From an uncultured Erythrobacter sp. (GTDB taxonomy: Bacteria; Pseudomonadota; Alphaproteobacteria; Sphingomonadales; Sphingomonadaceae), in NCBI GenBank assembly GCA_913055155.1, contig CAJXJR010000014.1, forward strand, positions 42,362 to 106,361: a stretch of DNA of 64,000 bases, read 5' to 3'. Both the position numbers and the translations under genes were made by a program. Shown here one piece after another: positions 17,006-26,128 of this stretch. Numbering within the stretch: position 1 is the first letter of the stretch; every line of letters begins with the position of its first letter. The notes under the pieces were generated by a model. The model did no database searches. It was not told the origin of the DNA and was given only the letters and a program-made list of their open reading frames with translations.

Positions 17006-17395
17006 TCACTCGTCCTCCATCTTGCCCAGCACGCGGGCAGTGCAGCGCTGGGGTATCCCGCCCAGCGACTGTGGAATCACCAGCGTCACCGTATCCCCGG
17101 TGCAGATGCTCGACTGGTGGTCCGGATCGATGCCGATCTGCAGCGACCAGTCGAGATCCGGGCAACTGCCCATCGTTTCGAGCAGGTAGCGATCGCGCGC
17201 CCCGACATTGACGTAGAGCCTGTCGCCACGCGGGCCGTCGGGCGCTTCGTTGTAGCCATTGACCTGGCTCATGAAGAAGCACGCGCGCTCGGTCGAAAGG
17301 CCGGCGATCGGCTCGGGCGGTTCGGCACCATCCTGCACGCAGGCCGTGGCGGCCAGCGCCAGCAGGGGGGTCAGGACAACAACGCTCTTCAACAT
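17006..17395 (-). CDS. DUF6491 family exported protein, paralog 2
   Basis: A 129-residue protein with a lipoprotein-like signal (LLALAATAC). The mature domain is RACFFMSQVNGYNEAPDGPRGDRLYVNVGARDRYLLETMGSCPDLDW...SSICTGDTVTLVIPQSLGG. It is visibly homologous to the product of 14811-15245. The start at 17395 lies at the signal peptide; longer ORFs in the track cross the repeat-protein promoter region. It diverges from the TDSDSG-repeat gene, with 171 bp between the starts. Function unknown. Confidence 0.75.
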   Translation of the reverse strand: MLKSVVVLTPLLALAATACVQDGAEPPEPIAGLSTERACFFMSQVNGYNEAPDGPRGDRLYVNVGARDRYLLETMGSCPDLDWSLQIGIDPDHQSSICTGDTVTLVIPQSLGGIPQRCTARVLGKMEDE

Positions 17396-17566
17396 CGCAC
17401 TTCTCCCACTTGTAGTGGAACTCTGCCTAAGGCCTGCCCGCCGCCGTGCATTGATACGCGTCAACAACCTGAACCGGGCCGTATACGAGGCGTTTGGGGC
17501 ATGTTCAGATTTGCCGTGCAAGGGTCCCTGGGAGTTCACCGAGAATGGCGAAGGGGGGAACCTGCC

Positions 17567-18232
17567 ATGAAACGCGTATTTCGAACCAGCCGCCGATCCT
17601 TTATCGCCCGCGTCGTGGGCGCCGCAGCAGCGGGCAGCACCGGCATGTTCTCCACCGCTGCACGGGCCCAAGTGACCGATGCCGACAGCGGCCGCTATGC
17701 CGATCCCGCCGGTCGCGGACGCGGCAGCGGGCTGACCGACAGCGATTCCGGCGCCTATGCCGACCCGGCGGGCAACGGGCGCGGCGGCTACAACTCCGGC
17801 ATTACCGACAGCGACAGCGGCGCCTATGCCGATCCTGCAGGCAATGGCCGGGGCCGCAACATCACCGACAGCGATTCCGGCCGCAACGCCGACCCGGCGG
17901 GGCGTGGACGCGGCAGCGGCTATACCGACAGCGACAGCGGCCAGTACGCCGACCCCGCAGGCAACGGACGCGGGCGCAGCGGCGTGACCGACAGCGACAC
18001 GGGCGCCAATCGCGATCCCGCAGGCCGTGGCCGGGGCAGCGGGATCACCGACAGCGATTCCGGTCGCAATGCCGACCCGGCAGGACGCGGGCGCGGCGGA
18101 TACCGCAGCGGCGTGACCGACAGCGACTCCGGCTCCTACGCCGATCCCGCCGGCAACGGTCGCGGGCGCGGCTTTACCGACAGCGACGTGGGCCAGTACG
18201 CCGACCCGGTGGGGCGTGGGCGCGGCGTGTAG
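17567..18232 (+). CDS. Tat-exported protein of nine tandem TDSDSG-x2-ADPAG-x-GRG repeats
   Basis: A 221-residue protein. A Tat signal (SRRSFIARVV, then hydrophobic, cleavage near ARA) is followed only by repeats. I count nine units of about 20-23 residues, consensus (V/I/L/Y/F)TDSDSG-xx-ADPAG-(N/R)-GRG, with spacers such as GYNSG or RN. Each unit has an acidic DxDxG-like loop and a basic GRGRG tail, so the mature protein is alternately acidic and cationic, with no hydrophobic core and almost certainly extended. Calcium binding by TDSDSG loops is a reasonable inference. The start has GGGGGG upstream. No enzyme domain is present; function unknown. Confidence 0.8.
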   Translation: MKRVFRTSRRSFIARVVGAAAAGSTGMFSTAARAQVTDADSGRYADPAGRGRGSGLTDSDSGAYADPAGNGRGGYNSGITDSDSGAYADPAGNGRGRNITDSDSGRNADPAGRGRGSGYTDSDSGQYADPAGNGRGRSGVTDSDTGANRDPAGRGRGSGITDSDSGRNADPAGRGRGGYRSGVTDSDSGSYADPAGNGRGRGFTDSDVGQYADPVGRGRGV

Positions 18233-18253
18233 CCACCCTCGCGGCCAACGCCG

Positions 18254-18802
18254 CTATTCCACGTTGAAGCTGCCGCTCACCTCCACCGGCGCTTCGAACA
18301 TCACCTCCGCATCGGCAGGCATGTCTGCCGCATCCAGCCGGTCCAGCGTGGCGCTGAAGCTGCCCACGTAAGGGCCGCCTTCCTCGCGCGTGTCGAAGGT
18401 CACGATCGTTTCCCCCATGCCGGTGCTTTCCAGCTGGTGCATCATCGAGCCATCGTGGATGGAGACGTTCTGCACCGACAGCGTTCCGTCCTGCACGGTG
18501 ATGGAGATATAGGGCATGCCCAGCGATCCATCGTCCTGCACGGTCATGCCGGTGAGGTTGAGCGTGGGCACGCCGACGAACTCGCGCTCCTCCGCCCCGC
18601 GATCGGCGGGCACGACGAAGGTGTAGACCTCGCCGTCGATGGTTGCCTCGATCGTGCCGATGGTCGCTACCGCGTCGCCGCTGTCGCTGTCCTCGGCAGC
18701 GGTTTCCGGTGCCGCATCGCCGGCACTGTCCCCGCCGCCGCAAGCCGCAAGGGCCAGCGCGAGAGCGGGCACGAGTGCGATAGCAGGTTTGCGAATGGTC
18801 AT
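18254..18802 (-). CDS. lipoprotein of unknown function
   Basis: A 182-residue lipoprotein: ALVPALALALAACGGG is the lipobox. An acidic Ala/Asp-rich linker follows, then a probable beta-sandwich from about residue 50 (IEATIDGEVYTFVVP, MPYISITVQDGTLSVQNVSI, TIVTFDTREEGGPYVGSF). It has no cysteines after the lipidated one. I do not recognise the family. It is convergent with the repeat-protein gene (22 bp between stops). Upstream, 18803-19053 (251 bp) holds no gene that I can support. Confidence 0.6.
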   Translation of the reverse strand: MTIRKPAIALVPALALALAACGGGDSAGDAAPETAAEDSDSGDAVATIGTIEATIDGEVYTFVVPADRGAEEREFVGVPTLNLTGMTVQDDGSLGMPYISITVQDGTLSVQNVSIHDGSMMHQLESTGMGETIVTFDTREEGGPYVGSFSATLDRLDAADMPADAEVMFEAPVEVSGSFNVE

Positions 18803-19053
18803 GACGGTTTCCCCCTGTTGCAAAGTGATTGCCTGGGGGAAGTCTAGGGAAAGGCCCGGCGCGCTGCAAACCGCAGGCGGAGGCATGCCCGCGCGGCGTC
18901 TGGCGGCGCTAATGTGGAGTACATGGAGCACTGTCCTGAAGGGAAAGTGTCCGGGGCCGTTTTTCGGGCTGCTTGGGAGGCGGGACGCGGTACGGATGTA
19001 AGGCCGGGTCATGCCCGCGAGGGGAGCATGGTGGGTGGGGTGTAGGGAAGGGG

Positions 19054-19599
19054 CTATGGTTGAAGCAGACGCCGGACTTCGGCCGCAATCTCGTCGATAG
19101 TCCTCGGTTCAGCCAGGGCACGAATTCCGGATAATGCAATTGTCTTCAGGCTAGGGAGCCTGTCCGCTAAGATCGGGAAAAATTGCCACTGGCTCGGATC
19201 TCGGTGATCTGCCTTCGCCAAGTCTGTTAAGGGATGCCATCCGAAAACGTAGATTGTCGCGAAGCGTCCGCGCTTCTCGGACCAACTCCCGTCATCTTCG
19301 TAACGCCCGCTTCGGGCAGCAATATCGAAACGACCCGGATTGGGCCTATCCCCTTCCTTGTGCCAATTCTGCCGAGCCGCCGATTGCTTAACTTCCAACC
19401 CAAGACCATCTGCGCGCTCAAAGTCGTATGAGCCCCATCCGTCAGCGCACCAGCGCCAATCCGGCTCGAGCACCTGAGAAAGAATCGCCTCTACCAATGT
19501 TCCTCTAAAGGCGTTCCCAACAAGGGGATTGCCCAACAAAGAATCGACAAAGCGGCGTTCTAGATCAGCGTCGATATAGCGCTCGCCTATTACTGTCAC
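19054..19599 (-). CDS. PD-(D/E)XK nuclease-like protein of unknown function, GTG start
   Basis: A 181-residue soluble protein. The core RGTLVEAILSQVL...WRWCADGWGSYDFERADG...LEVKQSAARQNWH looks like a PD-(D/E)XK restriction-type fold, with Glu in LVEA, Asp/Glu in DFE and ExK in LEVKQ. It is followed by RFDIAAR, ATIYVFGWHPL and WQFFPI. Stand-alone homologs of this type are scattered in bacteria as hypothetical proteins; no target is known. The GTG at 19599 overlaps the TGA of the RidA gene (GTGA), implying coupled translation. Base composition is visibly lower in GC than the neighbours, a sign of transfer. Confidence 0.6.
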   Translation of the reverse strand: MTVIGERYIDADLERRFVDSLLGNPLVGNAFRGTLVEAILSQVLEPDWRWCADGWGSYDFERADGLGLEVKQSAARQNWHKEGDRPNPGRFDIAARSGRYEDDGSWSEKRGRFATIYVFGWHPLTDLAKADHRDPSQWQFFPILADRLPSLKTIALSGIRALAEPRTIDEIAAEVRRLLQP

Positions 19600-20087
19600 C
19601 TCCGGGCCGTGACCTTGATCTCCACCAGCGCCGTCGGCTCGTAAAGCTCGGTCACACCCACGGCCGTCCAGGCTGGAAAGGGCGCGGTGATATAGCGGTT
19701 CTTGACCTCTACGAATTCGTCCAGCTGCGGGCCCATCGGGCCGTTGTGGAAGGTCTCGAACTCCACCACATCGTCCCATCCCACGCCCGCGCGGGTCAGC
19801 GTTTTGCCGATCTGGTCGAAAGCGCGGGTGAAGGCCGGTTGCATACCCTCGTCACCTTCTTCGGGCACGGCCACCACGCCCGCCTGGATCACTAAGTCGC
19901 CCACGATCGCCGCATCGGAGTATCCGACCGTTTCCTGGAAGGCGAGCGCGTCGGGGTCTTCGGGCATGATCGTCTGGAACGTCGCGGCTTCCGCCTCCGC
20001 ATCCGGCTCATCTGTTGCCCGCTCGGCGCAGGCAGCGGGAAGGCAGGCCAGCGGTGTGGCCAGCGACAGTGCGATCAAACGGTTCAT
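19596..20087 (-). CDS. exported RidA/YjgF family protein
   Basis: A 163-residue protein. Unlike the usual cytosolic RidA, it begins with a lipoprotein-like signal (LIALSLATPLACLPAAC) and a short acidic linker. The RidA domain follows from about residue 40: AAIVGDLVIQAGVVAVPEEG, MQPAFTRAFDQIGKTLTRAGVGWDDVVEFETFHNGP, FPAWTAVGVTELYEPTALVEIKVTARR. The invariant imine-deaminase Arg appears absent (VGVTELYEP in place of V-R-), so it may not be a true RidA deaminase. RBS GGGGGAG supports the ATG at 20087. Its stop overlaps the downstream nuclease-like gene. Confidence 0.8.
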   Translation of the reverse strand: MNRLIALSLATPLACLPAACAERATDEPDAEAEAATFQTIMPEDPDALAFQETVGYSDAAIVGDLVIQAGVVAVPEEGDEGMQPAFTRAFDQIGKTLTRAGVGWDDVVEFETFHNGPMGPQLDEFVEVKNRYITAPFPAWTAVGVTELYEPTALVEIKVTARR

Positions 20088-20157
20088 GCAATCTCCCCCC
20101 TTTGAGAAAGCGGGGAGGCTGCACCAAGACAGGCGGGCCTACAAGAGGCTTGGCGGC

Positions 20158-22176
<2,019 letters not shown>

Positions 22177-22218
22177 GATCACTCTACGCGGGCGCCGGAT
22201 TCGAGTCCAGACTCGACC

Positions 22219-22815
22219 CTACTGCACGCCGCCTGCCGCCTGCCATTCGGCAATCGCCTCTATCGGGAACAGCAGCATGATGACATTGAGCGTCAGGTTG
22301 TCGCGCACCACCAGCGCGGCGACCACTTCGCCAAGCAGCGCCAGCGCCACCGTGATGCGCACCGGCAGGCGCAGGGCGAGCCAGAAACCGAAGGCCATCC
22401 AGCCGATATCGGCAGCCGAATTGAGCACGCTGTCGCCCGAAAAGCCGTAATTGGCGGTGACCGCGCGGAAGCGGTTGATGACCATTTCGGTGTTCTCCAG
22501 CACTTCCCAAGCGGATTCCAGGAACACCGCCAGCACCAGCCCCCAGCGCGGGCCATGCGCCCAGCCCCAGCCACGCTTCACGAATAGCAGCCAGCCAAGC
22601 GCATAAAACAGCATGCCGTGGATGATGTGGCTGGGCGTGTACCAGTCGGCAATGTGCTGGCTGTTACCGGCATCGTTGATCCGCCCGTGCCACAGCTTCA
22701 CGTATCCGCATTCGCAGATCGGCGGGCGACCGATGGCGAGCAGGATCGCGACGGCGACAAGCGCGATGATTGCGGAGACAATTACCGCGCGGCGATCCGG
22801 AACGAGCGATCCCAT
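22219..22815 (-). CDS. DUF2585 (UPF0314) integral membrane protein
   Basis: A 198-residue protein with about six hydrophobic segments. DUF2585 hallmarks are GRPPICECGYVKLWHG, NSQHIADWYTPSHIIHGMLFY, ESAWEVLENTEMVINRFRAVT and GDSVLNSAADIGW, ending RDNLTLNVIMLLFPIEAIAEWQ. The conserved His, Glu and Asp residues in the membrane resemble a hydrolase-like site, but no function is established. The start is the ATG at 22815 (MGSLVPDRR); the track extension continues into the promoter of the AbgT gene, which diverges. Confidence 0.9.
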   Translation of the reverse strand: MGSLVPDRRAVIVSAIIALVAVAILLAIGRPPICECGYVKLWHGRINDAGNSQHIADWYTPSHIIHGMLFYALGWLLFVKRGWGWAHGPRWGLVLAVFLESAWEVLENTEMVINRFRAVTANYGFSGDSVLNSAADIGWMAFGFWLALRLPVRITVALALLGEVVAALVVRDNLTLNVIMLLFPIEAIAEWQAAGGVQ

Positions 22816-22968
22816 GCCGGCGATGCTAGTGCGTGCATCCCGCTTGGCAAGCGGCAGCGGACTGGCAGGCAGAATCCGGACAGGGCAATGTGGACGTATT
22901 GAGAACGGCGCAAATGCCGCTAGTGATTTGCGTTCGCAACGTTCCCACCTGACCAATGGGCCTGCCTC

Positions 22969-24567
22969 ATGACCGAATTCCCTGCCACGACCGAGCAATA
23001 CAAGCAGGGCAAGCGCAATGCCTTCACCCGCTTCCTGGATACGGTGGAATGGCTGGGCAACCTGCTGCCGCACCCGGTCACGCTGTTCGCCCTGCTGGCG
23101 CTGGGCATCGTGCTGGTGTCCGGCCTGATGGGCTGGCTGGGCGTGGCGGTGGCAGACCCGCGGCCCGCAGGCGCGCCGGGCGTGGCAGAGGACGGCATGA
23201 TCCGCGCGGTCAGCCTGATGGACGGTGATGGCCTGCGGCGCATCTTCACCGGGCTGGTCGACAACTTTACCGGCTTTGCCCCGCTGGGCGTGGTGCTGGT
23301 GGCCATGCTGGGCGTGGGCGTGGCGGAGAAATCGGGCCTGCTCTCCGCGGCCGTCAGGTCACTGGTGCTGGGCGCCCCGCCCAAGCTGGTGACGGTGGCG
23401 ATCGTGTTTGCCGGCATCATCTCCAACACCGCCAGCGAAGTGGGCTACGTGGTGCTGATCCCGCTCGCAGGGGCGATCTACTATGCGCTGGGGCGGCACC
23501 CGCTGGCGGGCATGGCGGCCGCCTTTGCCGGGGTATCGGGCGGCTACAGCGCCAACTTGCTGATCGGCACCATCGACCCGCTGCTGGCAGGCATCACGCA
23601 GGAAGCCGCGCAGCTGATCGACCCCGAGTACACCGTTCTGGCGACGGCCAACTGGTATTTCATGTTCGCCTCCACCTTCCTGGTGGCGGGCATCGGCTCG
23701 CTGGTGTCGATCTATATCGTCGAGCCCAAGCTGGGCCCCTACGACGCCGCCAAGGCGGACCCCTCGATCCTCGACGATGGCATGATGCAGCCGCTGGACG
23801 ACAAGGAACGCAAGGGCCTGCGCTGGGCGGGGCTGGCGCTGCTGGGCGTGCTGGGGCTGATGGCGTTGACGCTGGTTCCCGACTGGGGCGTGCTGCGCAA
23901 TCCCGCCGACGGGGACCGCATGGATTCGCCGTTCTTCGACGGTTTCGTGGTGTGGATCTTCATCTTCTTCGTCGCCATCGGTTATGCCTATGGTCGCGCC
24001 ACCGGAACGATGAAGAGCGATCGCGACGTGATCGATGCCATGTCGGGCGCGATTTCGGCGCTGGGGCTGTATATCGTGCTGGTGTTCTTCGCCGCCCAGT
24101 TCGTGGCCTTCTTCGGCTGGACGAACCTGGGCGCGATCACCGCCGTTACCGGCGCCAACTTCCTGGTCGAAACCGGGCTGACCGGACCGGCAGTGTTCTT
24201 TGCCTTCATCATGATCTGCGCGCTGATCAACCTGTCGCTGGGCTCTGCCAGCGCACAGTGGGCGGTGACCGCGCCGATCTTCGTGCCCATGCTGATGCTG
24301 ATCGGCTATTCGCCCGAAGCGATCCAGGCGGCCTATCGCATCGGCGATTCCACCACCAACATCATCACCCCGATGATGAGCTATTTCGGCCTGATCCTGG
24401 CCTGGGCCACGCGCTATCAGAAGGACCTGGGCGTGGGCACGCTGATCGCGATGATGCTGCCCTACACCATCTTCTTCATCAGCGCCTGGAGCCTGTTCTT
24501 CTACCTGTGGACCTTCGTTGCGGGCCTGCCGGTGGGACCGGGATCGCCCACCTATTACACGCCCTGA
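22969..24567 (+). CDS. AbgT family transporter
   Basis: A 532-residue integral membrane protein of the AbgT family, whose members take up p-aminobenzoyl-glutamate or export sulfonamide-like drugs using ion gradients. The N-terminal RFLDTVEWLGNLLPHPVTLFALLAL and the paired hairpin motifs ISNTASEVGYVVLIPLA and NLSLGSASAQWAVTAPIFVPM are family signatures, as is IGDSTTNIITPMMSYFGLILA. Length is typical. The SRAP-like gene follows 23 bp downstream, probably in the same transcript. Folate-related import or drug efflux cannot be decided from sequence. Confidence 0.9.
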   Translation: MTEFPATTEQYKQGKRNAFTRFLDTVEWLGNLLPHPVTLFALLALGIVLVSGLMGWLGVAVADPRPAGAPGVAEDGMIRAVSLMDGDGLRRIFTGLVDNFTGFAPLGVVLVAMLGVGVAEKSGLLSAAVRSLVLGAPPKLVTVAIVFAGIISNTASEVGYVVLIPLAGAIYYALGRHPLAGMAAAFAGVSGGYSANLLIGTIDPLLAGITQEAAQLIDPEYTVLATANWYFMFASTFLVAGIGSLVSIYIVEPKLGPYDAAKADPSILDDGMMQPLDDKERKGLRWAGLALLGVLGLMALTLVPDWGVLRNPADGDRMDSPFFDGFVVWIFIFFVAIGYAYGRATGTMKSDRDVIDAMSGAISALGLYIVLVFFAAQFVAFFGWTNLGAITAVTGANFLVETGLTGPAVFFAFIMICALINLSLGSASAQWAVTAPIFVPMLMLIGYSPEAIQAAYRIGDSTTNIITPMMSYFGLILAWATRYQKDLGVGTLIAMMLPYTIFFISAWSLFFYLWTFVAGLPVGPGSPTYYTP

Positions 24568-24590
24568 GGCCTCGCGCGCGCGCGTTGACC

Positions 24591-25205
24591 ATGCTTTACC
24601 GCCTCGATGCCGCTGCCGCCGCGATCGGCCAGGCCTTCGGCGTGCGCGCGGGCGACGACCCGTGGGCAGGCGGCTACGTCGCGTCCGCCAGCTTCGCCCC
24701 GGTCATCACGGCAGGCCGCGAGTTCATTGCCGGGCCGGGAGAGGCGCGCCAGCCCTGGCGCATGGTACCGCGCCTGTGGGGCGTGCCACCACCGCCATCG
24801 GCACACGACGCCGCACGCCCGGTGCTGAGCGTGCGCAACACCGAGAGCCCGTTCTGGATCGGCAACCTGCGCAACCCGGAATTCCGCTGCCTGGTCCCCG
24901 CCACGGCCTTCATGGAATGGGGCGGGATCGGCGCCGACGGCAAGCGCCGCCAGCACTGGTTCGCCTGCGCCGACCAGCCGCTGTTCGCCATGGCAGGCGT
25001 TTGGAAGGATGCCGAAGTGCCCGGCTTCGCCCTGCTCACCTGTGCGCCCAATGCCGAACTCAAACGCGCCGGGCGCGACGCCATGCCGGTAATCCTGCCG
25101 CCCGACCGCGGCGCCTGGGCAACCTGGCTGCATGGCGGCTGGGACAAGGCGACCGCGCTGCTACAGCCCTATTCCTCTTCACTGTTGCGCGAGCTGGAGC
25201 GTTAG
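24591..25205 (+). CDS. SRAP (YedK/HMCES) family protein lacking catalytic residues
   Basis: A 204-residue homolog of SOS response-associated peptidases, which crosslink to abasic sites through Cys2 after loss of Met1. Family phrases are present: WRMVPRLWGVPPPP, VRNTESPFW, EFRCLVPATAFMEWGG and AMPVILPP. However, the N-terminus is MLYRLDAAAAAIGQAFGV, whereas relatives of this clade begin MCNLYRM. The Cys-Asn pair is missing, and the His before MPVIL (normally IHxxMPVIL) is replaced (AGRDAMPVIL). The Glu of FMEW remains. No alternative start supplies the Cys. It is probably not a normal DNA-protein crosslinker. Confidence 0.8.
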   Translation: MLYRLDAAAAAIGQAFGVRAGDDPWAGGYVASASFAPVITAGREFIAGPGEARQPWRMVPRLWGVPPPPSAHDAARPVLSVRNTESPFWIGNLRNPEFRCLVPATAFMEWGGIGADGKRRQHWFACADQPLFAMAGVWKDAEVPGFALLTCAPNAELKRAGRDAMPVILPPDRGAWATWLHGGWDKATALLQPYSSSLLRELER

Positions 25206-25210
25206 CCGCA

Positions 25211-25609
25211 TCAGAACCGCAGCATCGCCACGCAGACCAGCACGATCCCCAGCGCCCCGGCAAGCAGTGCCCACACGCGGTTGACCACGCCCAGCATGGT
25301 GCTGGCAAAGTGCAGGAATGGGCGCCCGAACCCCAGGATCACCACCCCTTCCACCACCATGCCGCCGCCCATCACGGTAACGACGACCGACAACCAGTCG
25401 TCGGGGCGCCACGGATTGACGAGGTAGATGGTCGCGCCCAGCGCCAGCACCACGATGCCGGTGAGGAAGCGCAGGCCTTCGTGCTTCTCGAAGTCTTCCA
25501 GCATGGCCGCCCAGCTGCCCGGAGAACGCAGTTCGCCGATTGCTGCGCCCAGCGCATAGAGCCCCATGAACAGCGCGATCCATGCGGAAAGATCTACCGG
25601 GTCTGCCAT
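25211..25609 (-). CDS. small integral membrane protein, function unknown
   Basis: A 132-residue protein with four hydrophobic segments: LSAWIALFMGLYALGAAIGEL, FLTGIVVLALGATIYLV, WLSVVVTVMGGGMVVEGVVIL and VWALLAGALGIVLVCVAML. A charged loop (LEDFEKHEGLRF) follows the first. I do not recognise a named family with confidence; homologs would be hypothetical proteins of sphingomonads. The ATG at 25609 has GGAG upstream. It lies 17 bp after the barrel-domain gene on the same strand. It is convergent with the SRAP-like gene, 5 bp between stops. Confidence 0.65.
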   Translation of the reverse strand: MADPVDLSAWIALFMGLYALGAAIGELRSPGSWAAMLEDFEKHEGLRFLTGIVVLALGATIYLVNPWRPDDWLSVVVTVMGGGMVVEGVVILGFGRPFLHFASTMLGVVNRVWALLAGALGIVLVCVAMLRF

Positions 25610-25626
25610 CTCGTCTGTACTCCTCC

Positions 25627-25923
25627 TCAGGCTTCCGGTCCGTCTACCACCAGCAGCGTATCGACGCCAAAGACTTCGGGCTCGGCGCCGAATTTCTCGC
25701 GCATGGTGGCGGCAAAGGCCGGTCCGAAAAAGCTGCGCGCCGATGCCTCGTCGGCAAACAGGTAGACGCTGTGCCCGCAATGCGCCGCCTCGTCATAGGC
25801 GAAATACTTGCGCACGAGGCCGGGCAGCCCGGCGAACTGCCCTTCGGCAGCCTTGAACGCAGCCAGCATGTCTGCGCGCGAGCGTGGCTGTGCCAGCGGG
25901 TATTTCACGATCACGGTATGCAT
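25627..25923 (-). CDS. dimeric alpha/beta-barrel (YdhR/ABM-like) protein
   Basis: A 98-residue protein: beta strand MHTVIVKYPL, helix RADMLAAFKAAEGQFAGLPGLVRKYFAYDE, strand HSVYLFADEASARSFFG, helix FAATMREKFG, and final strand VFGVDTLLVVD. This is the ferredoxin-like dimeric barrel seen in antibiotic-biosynthesis monooxygenases and YdhR. Cofactor-free oxygenase activity is possible, but many relatives have none. The ATG at 25923 is the first codon with fold support. The S9 peptidase gene diverges 205 bp away. Confidence 0.7.
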   Translation of the reverse strand: MHTVIVKYPLAQPRSRADMLAAFKAAEGQFAGLPGLVRKYFAYDEAAHCGHSVYLFADEASARSFFGPAFAATMREKFGAEPEVFGVDTLLVVDGPEA

Positions 25924-26128
25924 GGGCCTTGCCTGCTCCTTGTTGCGGGCCGCCATCCTGCGCTGCAAACGCCCGTGCCGCAAGCTTGCCGGAATGCCCC
26001 ATGCACGGCGGGATCGTTCTGCCATCAGGCCAATGGGTTGCTGGCCAATAGCAGGCATTTGCGCTGCGCCGCACAGGCGCCATGAGCGGTTGCAACTGAA
26101 ACAGACCACCAGAGGACGCATCTTGCCC

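Noticed and set aside
17567-18232. Regularly spaced repeats considered as a CRISPR array
   Set aside because: Units are about 60-70 bp, in frame, diverged at third positions and translate to a clear protein repeat; no spacers and no cas genes.
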